This document shows positions 1 to 6,376 of a DNA stretch of 11,908 bases, piece by piece. The first letter of the stretch is position 1. Every line of letters starts with the position of its first letter. The stretch lies in the NCBI GenBank assembly GCA_002427615.1, contig DIFH01000131.1:5888-17795 (forward strand), written 5' to 3'. Under the pieces are notes generated by a model. The model did not search any database and was not told the origin of the DNA. It saw only the letters and a list, made by a program, of their open reading frames with translations. A program made the position numbers and the translations under genes. Origin of the DNA: Paludibacter sp. UBA5753. GTDB lineage: Bacteria > Bacteroidota > Bacteroidia > Bacteroidales > Paludibacteraceae.

Positions 1-18
1 GTCCCGATGTATCGGGAC
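1..18. repeat. GC-rich inverted repeat at the window edge
   Basis: The first 18 bases read GTCCCGAT, GT, ATCGGGAC. This is a perfect 8-bp inverted repeat around 2 bases, or more realistically a 6-bp stem (GTCCCG/CGGGAC) with a 6-base loop. It stands out in an AT-rich region about 225 bp downstream of the GH53 stop. It could be a transcription terminator for this operon or for a convergent gene to the left, or a copy of a dispersed palindromic repeat. No T-run follows it within the window on the minus strand, and the sequence is cut at base 1, so terminator function is unproven. Confidence 0.4.
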
Positions 19-122
19 GGTTATTTATATTTAGTCCCTTCAAGACATCTTTCAATAAAAACAGAAATTGCAGTACAAAGAAAATGGTCAGTTATATTCA
101 AAAATCTTGCATTTACACCTAA

Positions 123-142
123 AAATTACTATAAATTACTAT
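123..142. repeat. Short tandem duplication, 2 x 10 bp
   Basis: The decamer AAATTACTAT occurs twice in a row at 123-132 and 133-142. It lies in the non-coding region downstream of GH53, next to the dispersed repeat copy at 158-240. It is probably a replication-slippage duplication in AT-rich DNA, and no function is implied. Confidence 0.5.
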
Positions 143-157
143 TTATCAGAGTTATTA

Positions 158-240
158 TACTTTTTCAACAGAGCCTAAATACATAACAATCAACTCTATG
201 GCTGATTATTGTCAAATTTATCAGGGCGCTTAGTAGTTAC
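158..240. repeat. Dispersed repeat, downstream copy (flanks GH53)
   Basis: Bases 205-240 match bases 1711-1746 at 34 of 36 positions in the same orientation. The preceding segment 158-177 also matches 1692-1710 with about three differences and one gap. Between these two blocks this copy carries roughly 27 extra bases (about 178-204) that the other copy lacks. The end reads GCGCTTAGTAGTTAC and stops 2 bp before the GH53 stop codon. The terminal TTAC, read as GTAA on the minus strand, resembles insertion-sequence ends such as those of the IS66 family, but no transposase is present. The likely explanation is a remnant of a mobile or dispersed element. Confidence 0.7.
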
Positions 241-242
241 TA

Positions 243-1508
243 TTATTCGTTTAAAAATTTTACAGTTTGTAAATCAACATCACCTTTCTCTCTTATTTTC
301 ATAATATTAACTCCCTTACAAAACAATTGCATAGCAAAGCTATCTTGATTCGTAATGGAAAAAATCAATACTCCAGTCGTATTATAAACTTCGATACTTT
401 GTAAGGGTTTATTAAAAACAATACGTTTGTTTACACTGTCAATTTTGTACCTTAAATTATCATTAGTTGTATTTTGTAAGTTTGTAATATTTTTAAAGGC
501 ATCCATTGCTACTGTTGGCATTCCATTATTGTCGAACGCTCCGAGTGAATATCCCTGCCAGTTTCCATAGCATTGTGGTTCCCAATAAAAGACTCCGGTG
601 CCCTTACCACCAGTCACCGATTTGGTTTTGGTTATCAAATCGGTCAAAAATAGTTTTGCTGTTGCAGCGTTATCCCAACTCATGCCGCATTCTACCACCA
701 TAACTTCCTTTCCGTAGCGAGCAACCATGTCGTTCATATTTGCAAGGCAATCTTTGTTAGCATTTTGCCAATCATTTGACGTTTTGTACCAACTCGGATA
801 AAGCGACATTCCAATTACATCCCATTTTCCGCTATTATTTTTCAGTCCGTCAAAAATCCAACGAAACATGGCGCTATCGTAACCGTTGTGTAGATGAACA
901 ATAACTTTTGCCGATGGAAAAACTTCTTTAACGGCGTCATAGCCGGCATTATTCAGCGCAGCATAATTTGCCATCGAAACGGATGCTTTACCGGTTTCCC
1001 AAAGCATTCCATTGCCGGTTTCGTTTCCAACCTGAACCCATTCGGGGGTTATATTATTTGTTTTCAACAAATTCAGCACCTCGCGTGTGTGATTACCAAC
1101 AGCCGATTTTAAATCAGCAAGATTTAACGTTGACCATGCTGCAGGTTTATTTTGCTTACTTGGGTCCGCCCACCAATCGCTGTAATGAAAATCAATCATT
1201 ATACGCATTCCTAAATCATTTGCTCGTTTAGCTTTAACAAGTAAATCGGTGGCATTGCACCAACCATCGGGAGGGTTAACCCAAACACGCAGTCGAACAG
1301 AATTCATTCCCAGCGATTTAAGCAATTTCATGCCTTCGGTTTGCACACCTTCGGTGGTATAAAACTTTATTCCTGCCGACTCCATTTGTGTTATCCAGCT
1401 TACATCTGCGCCTGATGCAAAAGCTGTTACATTCTCATCTGCATAAATATTTTTGTTCAATATAAATAATTGGAAGAGTAATAGGCAAAATGCTATTGTT
1501 TTTTTCAT
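243..1508 (-). CDS. GH53 endo-beta-1,4-galactanase with a T9SS-like C-terminal tail
   Basis: This is a secreted arabinogalactan endo-beta-1,4-galactanase, predicted to cut internal beta-1,4-galactosyl bonds in pectic type I arabinogalactan. I place the start at ATG 1508 (421 aa, MKKTIAF...) because the reading-frame extension to 1520 uses a GTG and would put four residues before a normal signal peptide. Residues 1-22 form a signal peptide ending NIYA, with no lipobox. GH53 signatures are clear: RLRVW at 72-76, DFHYSDWWADP at 106-116, the acid/base Glu163 in VGNE, the nucleophile Glu273 in VVECG, and FYWEPQ near 307. The catalytic domain ends near residue 345. The last 70 or so residues contain VYNTTGVLIFS and CKGVNIMKI, the pattern of a type A T9SS sorting domain (Por secretion tail). 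The gene is last in the locus, 339 bp beyond GH30, and lies between direct repeats. No GH2, GH35 or GH42 galactosidase accompanies it here. The GH53 call is firm and the T9SS call moderate. Confidence 0.93.
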   Translation of the reverse strand: MKKTIAFCLLLFQLFILNKNIYADENVTAFASGADVSWITQMESAGIKFYTTEGVQTEGMKLLKSLGMNSVRLRVWVNPPDGWCNATDLLVKAKRANDLGMRIMIDFHYSDWWADPSKQNKPAAWSTLNLADLKSAVGNHTREVLNLLKTNNITPEWVQVGNETGNGMLWETGKASVSMANYAALNNAGYDAVKEVFPSAKVIVHLHNGYDSAMFRWIFDGLKNNSGKWDVIGMSLYPSWYKTSNDWQNANKDCLANMNDMVARYGKEVMVVECGMSWDNAATAKLFLTDLITKTKSVTGGKGTGVFYWEPQCYGNWQGYSLGAFDNNGMPTVAMDAFKNITNLQNTTNDNLRYKIDSVNKRIVFNKPLQSIEVYNTTGVLIFSITNQDSFAMQLFCKGVNIMKIREKGDVDLQTVKFLNE

Positions 1509-1568
1509 AAAATTAAGCACTGTTTTGATAGGAAATAACGTAACTACTCAGCACCTTTTATTTTATAA

Positions 1569-1613
1569 CCTTTTGATTTTCAGTTCGACAAAATCGAACT
1601 GAAAATCAAAAGG
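1569..1613. repeat. Perfect 20-bp inverted repeat with 5-base loop
   Basis: Bases 1569-1588 and 1594-1613 are exact reverse complements of 20 bp around the loop CAAAA. The stem lies about 60 bp upstream of the GH53 start and inside the 207-bp element. On neither strand is it followed directly by a run of T, so it is not a standard intrinsic terminator. It could be a cruciform-forming element end, a dimer-binding site, or a hairpin in the GH30-GH53 transcript that affects readthrough or RNA decay. Confidence 0.75.
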
Positions 1614-1691
1614 AGAGGATTGTTTCATTATCCCCCAATATTGCCATGCTCACTGGGGGTTATTCAAATTTAGCCACTCGGTGGCATAAAA

Positions 1692-1746
1692 TACTTTTCA
1701 GCAGACCCTAATTATTGTCAAATTTATTAGGGCGCTGAGTAGTTAC
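1692..1746. repeat. Dispersed repeat, upstream copy (flanks GH53)
   Basis: This is the partner of the copy at 158-240. Bases 1711-1746 match 205-240 at 34 of 36 positions in direct orientation, and 1692-1710 (TACTTTTCAGCAGACCCTA) match 158-177 closely. Its right end doubles as the right terminal inverted repeat of the 207-bp element. Read on the minus strand it contains TAAATTTG (1726-1719), which fits the Bacteroidota -7 box TAnnTTTG and points toward GH53. No good -33 TTTG lies at the expected distance, so this is only a weak promoter candidate. Confidence 0.65.
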
Positions 1747-1847
1747 CATAAATTATATGACTTTTTTAAACAAATTATTAATCAACTAAAACTCTCTGCT
1801 CGGACTTTTCGGAGTGGACTCAATGTTTTTTTGTGTTAATAATGGAT

Positions 1848-3326
1848 TTATTTCTTCCAACGAGCAGAAACTAAACTTTTTGCAGGTATGTTGTAGGTGA
1901 AAGAATGCGTATTGTCGTCAATAGTAACTTTAATAGCAGCTTGGGTGTCGTTTTGCAAGACCAAGCCATAAGTTCCATCGGTATTTTCAACAGCAGTCAG
2001 ATACAGCCCGCTGGTTGTGAATCCTTTGGTGCCAATTCGTATGGCATTTGGCGAAATAGCTTTCGATAAATGACCAATCATATAGAAATGCGATTTGCGG
2101 TCGAGTGTTGCGTAATCTTTCGTGCTAATATCAACCGCTCCATAGCAGGTTGTGCAACCTCCGGGACGATTTGGCGCCCCATTTTCGTCGAGCATAAAGT
2201 TCCAAACTATGACTACTTTTCCATAATTATTCAGTGTGCCAATTCCGATTTCGCGCATACTCCACATTAAATCGCCATCGAAGGAATAATTCCATGAGCC
2301 GATTGACATTTCGGTGAAATAAAGATTTTTGTTCGGAAAAGCATTGTGAACATTCAATAATTCACTTTTGTCGCCTCCATAAGCATGGTACGCAGCGCCA
2401 TCAATGTATTTTGCCACTTCGGGGTCGGCATACATTTTTACCGGATAACCAACTTGATCGGCAATGTTGTCGTAATTATAGTTATGGTCAAATACCCATA
2501 TTTTTGTTGTGATACCCGCAGCCGCAAACTTTGGTCCGAGTGCATTTTTCACAAATGCAGCTTGTTCCTGCCAACTCATAAAGAGCGACGCCGAGTTGCC
2601 TCGGTTAAGTGGCTCGTTTTGTATGGTGATAGCATCAATAACAAAACCTTCGGACGCCATGGCTTGAATAAATTTGACAAAATAGGTGGCGTAGTCCTGA
2701 TAATAAATCGGGTTCAATTGACCACTGGTCCATGAGTTAAAAGGTTTTCGTTCAGTAAGGTTATTCACTTTCATCCAACGAGGCGGTGTCCACGGCGATG
2801 CCAATATTTTAACACCTGGGTTGATAGCCTGAATTTCTTTTAATATCGGGAATAAATCACGTTTATCTAACTCGTGAATTGCAAAGTTCTCAATTCCAGG
2901 CTGGTCGCAGCAAGTATATTCGTCGAGCGAAAAATCGGAGCATCCGATCGAAATTCGAATATAACTGTATCCCATTCCTGAAACTGGATCGAACGTTTCT
3001 TTCAGGAGTTTCGTACGATCTGCTTGCTTCATTTTGAGTAAATTATAGCACGATGAACCTGTTATTGCAGCGCCAAATCCATCAATCGACTGAAATTTTT
3101 CAGCTGGGTTTAAATAGATAGTGGACTCGATAGCCATATTCGGTTTCGTGTTGAAATTGAGCGGTATGCTCGTAAATAGCATTGATTTATTAGCTGTGGT
3201 TACATTCATCTCCACATCGGCAGTTTTTGGAGGATCAACCGGAGGATTTATAACTTCTGCTTTACACGAGTTTAACGAAATAACCATTATGAAAACAGCT
3301 AAATTTACTATTTTATTTTTTTGCAT
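1848..3326 (-). CDS. GH30 glycoside hydrolase lipoprotein (probable endo-beta-glucanase)
   Basis: This 492-aa enzyme has a type II signal peptide ending LNSC, so the mature protein is predicted to be lipid-anchored at Cys21. A Pro-rich linker (PPVDPPK) follows. The GH30 barrel begins around residue 70 (QSIDGFGAAITGSS). SPWTPPRWMK at 177-186 is a strong family motif. The expected acid/base is Glu238 in TIQNEP and the nucleophile Glu339 in YFTEMSIGSW. GGCTTCYG near 389-396 and a C-terminal beta-domain ending near 492 resemble the GBA-like GH30 groups (subfamilies 1 and 3). Subfamily 3 enzymes cut beta-1,6-glucan, which fits the PUL. Subfamily 5 endo-beta-1,6-galactanases are a less likely alternative, but a relevant one because GH53 follows. 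A hairpin lies between this gene and the upstream binding-protein gene. GH30 membership is firm; the bond specificity is inferred. Confidence 0.93.
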   Translation of the reverse strand: MQKNKIVNLAVFIMVISLNSCKAEVINPPVDPPKTADVEMNVTTANKSMLFTSIPLNFNTKPNMAIESTIYLNPAEKFQSIDGFGAAITGSSCYNLLKMKQADRTKLLKETFDPVSGMGYSYIRISIGCSDFSLDEYTCCDQPGIENFAIHELDKRDLFPILKEIQAINPGVKILASPWTPPRWMKVNNLTERKPFNSWTSGQLNPIYYQDYATYFVKFIQAMASEGFVIDAITIQNEPLNRGNSASLFMSWQEQAAFVKNALGPKFAAAGITTKIWVFDHNYNYDNIADQVGYPVKMYADPEVAKYIDGAAYHAYGGDKSELLNVHNAFPNKNLYFTEMSIGSWNYSFDGDLMWSMREIGIGTLNNYGKVVIVWNFMLDENGAPNRPGGCTTCYGAVDISTKDYATLDRKSHFYMIGHLSKAISPNAIRIGTKGFTTSGLYLTAVENTDGTYGLVLQNDTQAAIKVTIDDNTHSFTYNIPAKSLVSARWKK

Positions 3327-3359
3327 ACGGATGTAATTTGTTGATTTTTATTTAATAAA

Positions 3360-3393
3360 TCAACCAGGGTGAGAACTCGTCTCCCCTGGTTGA
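3360..3393 (-). terminator. Intercistronic hairpin, possible attenuator or partial terminator
   Basis: Bases 3360-3369 and 3384-3393 form a perfect 10-bp stem (TCAACCAGGG/CCCTGGTTGA). A one-base bulge at 3370, a further 4-bp GAGA/TCTC stem and a 5-base loop complete it. It begins about 15 bp after the stop of the SusE-position gene and ends about 33 bp before the GH30 start. On the minus strand the following bases are TTTATTAAAT, a poor U-tract. It may lower transcription into GH30 and GH53 or protect the 3' end of the upstream message rather than end transcription fully. Confidence 0.55.
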
Positions 3394-3407
3394 CGCTATA
3401 AAACGGC

Positions 3408-4811
3408 TTAATTCAGTTTTTCGTATTTTAATGTTTTAGCATTTGTATCCAAGGTAAATTTGAAAACTCCTTCGATAACTGTTGCCGACAATACCTTAAC
3501 ATTTCCTCCAACTCCTTTTGGTCCCAGGAAAGGTTCCTGGACAGTGTAGTCATCTACCCAAGTTTCGTGACCATCCCACCAACCTCGTTTGTGGAAGAAT
3601 TTAAAATCAAGTTTGCCATAAATGTTGGCATCTGTACTTGGCGAATTTTTACAATACATAGTAACCTGATAAACTCCTGGCGAAACTAAACGTGCAGGAT
3701 AATAATCGAGTGGGCTATTCCAGTTCCAACTTCCGGTAGTAATATAAGGTGTTGACGGTCGGCCATATCCTGTGCCACATACCCACAATACATCCGGATA
3801 AAGTGTTTCGGGTTGTGGTTCAATATATACATAATTGGCTGTAGTCAGGTAATATGCTTTGTATAAGCCGGTTTTGCCAAGGAATTTAGCTTTGTTTGTA
3901 CCTGTAACTTCAAAATAATCAGGCGAAATGTTATTGGCAATATCGCCGGTAAGTCCGCTAAATGTAACTTCTACATTTTCACCAAAATATACATTTCCAC
4001 CTCTAAATCCGGTGTTGTTATTTAATGATGCCGGATTTGCGACTAAATCGGCTATAACATCCAAAGTAGTTACTGGTTCTAATAGTTTTCCTCCTACTTT
4101 TGCCTTAAATTGCAATGCATCGAAAGTAAAAATTGATATTCCGACCAAAGTACCATCGGTAGCATTTATTGATTCGCCGGTTTGGTCAATTATGCCTATA
4201 CCATCGCCTACTTTTCCAAAAACTAATCCTGTCCAATCAATACGTTTGTAGGCATTAATTTTTGTAGCTAATTTGTAGTTAAACGATGTACTGAGTGACA
4301 AACCGGTTGCTTTGTAAATCAAACTATCGGCATTTACAAGCGTTAATTTGGTTGTTGCTCCCGATCCAAAATCAGGAACAAGGTATAAATCCGTAATTAT
4401 CGGCCTTTTTGCTATTGTTGTACTCAAGATGGAATCTTTTTCAATTCCGCTCACGTTGGTCAACGTTAAATAGACTTTAACGGGTGTATTGTCTGGCCGG
4501 TTGGCTACAAAGGGCACATGATAAGCCCTTGTGAATGAAGACTGATTTCCCTTTGTCCGAACTTTTTCCGATACCACAATATCGTTGTTTACTACAACCC
4601 GAATAAGGATGGTGGATAGCGGCGCTACTTTATCCGATACAGCAATTTTCAGATGTATCGAATCGCCATAGGTTATGGTGGTTTCGGTAACTTCAGCAGT
4701 GTCAATCTGTGGTATTGAACTCGGATAAGTTACCACAATATCTTCGTTGGTACATGCCCAGAAACTGCCAACCACAGCAACTAACAAGAGTGATTTTATA
4801 ATATTTTTCAT
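3408..4811 (-). CDS. SusE-position surface glycan-binding lipoprotein
   Basis: This 467-aa lipoprotein has a signal peptide ending SFWAC, so the predicted lipidated residue is Cys20. It is followed by TNED, an acidic stretch compatible with surface export. It starts 36 bp after the SusD stop, the usual place for a SusE/SusF-type surface glycan-binding protein. The sequence suggests three beta-rich parts: an Ig-like domain at about 30-130, a middle domain at about 135-335, and a C-terminal domain at about 340-467. The last is rich in aromatic residues (SWNWNS at 361-366, WWDGHETW at 411-418), which are candidates for stacking on sugars. The layout reminds me of proteins built from the Pfam families DUF5016, DUF5125 and DUF5121, but I could not check this. 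No catalytic motif is apparent. The role is inferred from position and architecture; the ligand is probably the same glycan that SusC imports. Confidence 0.8.
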   Translation of the reverse strand: MKNIIKSLLLVAVVGSFWACTNEDIVVTYPSSIPQIDTAEVTETTITYGDSIHLKIAVSDKVAPLSTILIRVVVNNDIVVSEKVRTKGNQSSFTRAYHVPFVANRPDNTPVKVYLTLTNVSGIEKDSILSTTIAKRPIITDLYLVPDFGSGATTKLTLVNADSLIYKATGLSLSTSFNYKLATKINAYKRIDWTGLVFGKVGDGIGIIDQTGESINATDGTLVGISIFTFDALQFKAKVGGKLLEPVTTLDVIADLVANPASLNNNTGFRGGNVYFGENVEVTFSGLTGDIANNISPDYFEVTGTNKAKFLGKTGLYKAYYLTTANYVYIEPQPETLYPDVLWVCGTGYGRPSTPYITTGSWNWNSPLDYYPARLVSPGVYQVTMYCKNSPSTDANIYGKLDFKFFHKRGWWDGHETWVDDYTVQEPFLGPKGVGGNVKVLSATVIEGVFKFTLDTNAKTLKYEKLN

Positions 4812-4847
4812 GATTTCTTACTTTTTAATTGAAAATTATTAATTCGA

Positions 4848-6362
4848 TTAATAGCCAGGATTTTGAACCATCGAAGGGTTTTTATCAATCTGTGCTTGAG
4901 GTATAGGCAAAACAAGTTTGTCTTCTGTTATTGTTTTCATTGGCAATCTTCCTGAATCGCGTGAATTTAATGTATTCATAATATCGTACACTTTTCCGGT
5001 GCGTACTAAGTCGAACCAACGTTGACCTTCGAAAGCAAGTTCCAATCGACGTTCATTCAACACTGCATCGGCCATTTTTTCTTTCGAAGAAGTGATGTCG
5101 GATGTCAAGTTTGCTAATTTAGCTCTTTTACGAATGGTATTTACAATTGCAGCTGCTTCGGGCAGTTTATTTTGCTCAACCAGGGCTTCTGCTTTCAGTA
5201 ACAAAATATCGGCTAAACGGAGTTTTATAACACTGTGATATTTAGACCGATATTTATACATAAACGGATAATCCTTAGAAGGATAATGCAAACTCCAATC
5301 AACGGTAGCGCGCACAATAGTTTGATTCTTACGTTCGGTATCTCTTTGTGCATCAAAGGCATTTATCAAGTCGCGTGAAGGAGTAAACCATTTCTTCCAG
5401 TCGTATTTACTGCTCGAAGTCGCAAGATCAATTCCACACATCCACGTTAACCAATTTCCACCTCCGGCAAAGGTAATTTCAAAAATTGCTTCGCTTGTAT
5501 TGCGGTTTTTTAAGTCGGTATTGGTTGCATTCATATTAAACAAATCGCCAAAATTGGGCACTAAGGTTACATCTTTTTCAACTTCGGTACAGTATTCAAC
5601 CACTTTGGTATAGTCTCTTAATGGTTTCTCGGCATATATTTTTGCCAATAATGCGTTCGCAACTGTGCGCGAAAGTACAAATTTGTTGCTGCTAATAGCA
5701 GGAGCGCCTCCAGGTTCAAGCGCAGTGTTTAAATCTTTGATTATTTGACGATATACGGTTATCGACGAATCTCTTTTTGGATAATACAATGGATAAACTT
5801 CTTCAATATTGTTGGCATTAATTGCAGGAGGTTCCGTAATTACCAATGGCACATCGCCCCAAAGCCTTACAATATCGAAATAAACCATCGATCGTAAAAT
5901 TAACGCTTCTGCTTTCCATTTTTTCCGTTCGGCAGCCGTTAAAGTAGCATCGGGAACAGAATCAATATTACAAATAACACTGTTGGCAGCTGCAACCATT
6001 CCAAACAAGTTTTCCCAGTCGCGGTTTATATTTTTGTTATTTCCATCCTGACGTTGTTGCTCGAGTTGTGCTAATTCGGCATCGGTGGCGCCACGATAAG
6101 CATTATCGGCATGGCTGTCGGCATACACCAACATATCTAATCCCCATGATTCTAATTTATCGCCAGCTAACATGTTGTACATATAATCGTATTGCGTTTT
6201 CATTTCGGCTTTCGTAAGGAATTTTACGGTACTTCCCGATGAAGTTGTACCACCTACATTTAATTCGCTAAAAGTAGATACAGGCTCGTAGTCTAACGAA
6301 CAGGCTGTGAAAAACAACGCACTAATGGCAATTGTAAGGCTATTTTTTATTTTTGTTTTCAT
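4848..6362 (-). CDS. SusD/RagB-family glycan-binding lipoprotein
   Basis: This 504-aa protein is the surface partner that lids the SusC transporter and captures oligosaccharides. A type II signal peptide ends FFTAC, with the predicted lipidated Cys21 followed by SLDYEP, as is common in SusD proteins. The N-terminal SusD-like region includes a TPR-type helical segment (KKWKAEALILRSMVYFDIVR, about 148-167). The C-terminal RagB/SusD signatures are clear: RLADILLLKAEA at 382-393, NERRLELAFEGQRWFDLVR at 436-454, and the ending LVLPIP...NPSMVQNPGY. GNWLTW at 302-307 may supply ligand-stacking tryptophans. The gene starts only 14 bp after the SusC stop, so the two are surely co-transcribed. The family is certain; substrate specificity cannot be read from the sequence. 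Confidence 0.96.
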   Translation of the reverse strand: MKTKIKNSLTIAISALFFTACSLDYEPVSTFSELNVGGTTSSGSTVKFLTKAEMKTQYDYMYNMLAGDKLESWGLDMLVYADSHADNAYRGATDAELAQLEQQRQDGNNKNINRDWENLFGMVAAANSVICNIDSVPDATLTAAERKKWKAEALILRSMVYFDIVRLWGDVPLVITEPPAINANNIEEVYPLYYPKRDSSITVYRQIIKDLNTALEPGGAPAISSNKFVLSRTVANALLAKIYAEKPLRDYTKVVEYCTEVEKDVTLVPNFGDLFNMNATNTDLKNRNTSEAIFEITFAGGGNWLTWMCGIDLATSSSKYDWKKWFTPSRDLINAFDAQRDTERKNQTIVRATVDWSLHYPSKDYPFMYKYRSKYHSVIKLRLADILLLKAEALVEQNKLPEAAAIVNTIRKRAKLANLTSDITSSKEKMADAVLNERRLELAFEGQRWFDLVRTGKVYDIMNTLNSRDSGRLPMKTITEDKLVLPIPQAQIDKNPSMVQNPGY

Positions 6363-6376
6363 TACTGTGATTTTTT

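Larger units (their letters stand above)
1540..1746. mobile_element. 207-bp element with terminal inverted repeats (MITE-like or IS remnant)
   Basis: Bases 1540-1555 (GTAACTACTCAGCACC) and 1731-1746 (GGCGCTGAGTAGTTAC) are inverted repeats matching at 15 of 16 positions, and they enclose 175 bp with no coding potential. The interior is full of dyads: a perfect 20-bp inverted repeat at 1569-1613, CCCCCA/TGGGGG at 1632-1637 and 1654-1659, GCCAC/GTGGC at 1673-1685, and CCCTAAT/ATTAGGG at 1706-1712 and 1726-1732. The GTAA...TTAC ends recall IS66-type termini. No target-site duplication is visible in the flanking bases, so it may be a mosaic or degraded copy. It fills most of the gap between GH30 and GH53. 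The family assignment is inference; the repeats are directly seen. Confidence 0.6.

Noticed and set aside
158..240. Firm assignment of the repeat ends to the IS66 or IS1182 family
   Set aside because: The ends look similar from memory, but no transposase or target-site duplication is visible, so only a general mobile-element remnant is claimed.
1509..1520. GTG start at 1520 for GH53
   Set aside because: It adds only MLNF before an ideal signal-peptide start (MKK at 1508), and ATG at 1508 is the usual choice.
1569..1613. The 20-bp inverted repeat as an intrinsic terminator of GH30
   Set aside because: No T-run directly follows the stem on the minus strand, and the hairpin is far (over 230 bp) from the GH30 stop, inside an element with its own ends.
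2385..2735. Plus-strand open frame of 116 codons inside GH30
   Set aside because: It lies entirely opposite a well-supported GH30 gene, has no recognisable domain and a composition expected of a shadow frame. The same holds for plus-strand frames at 3928-4251, 8333-8632, 9153-9443 and 11306-11578.
3521..3542. Hairpin-like GTCCCAGGAA/TTCCTGGAC
   Set aside because: It is inside the coding sequence of the binding protein and is readily explained by the codons there.
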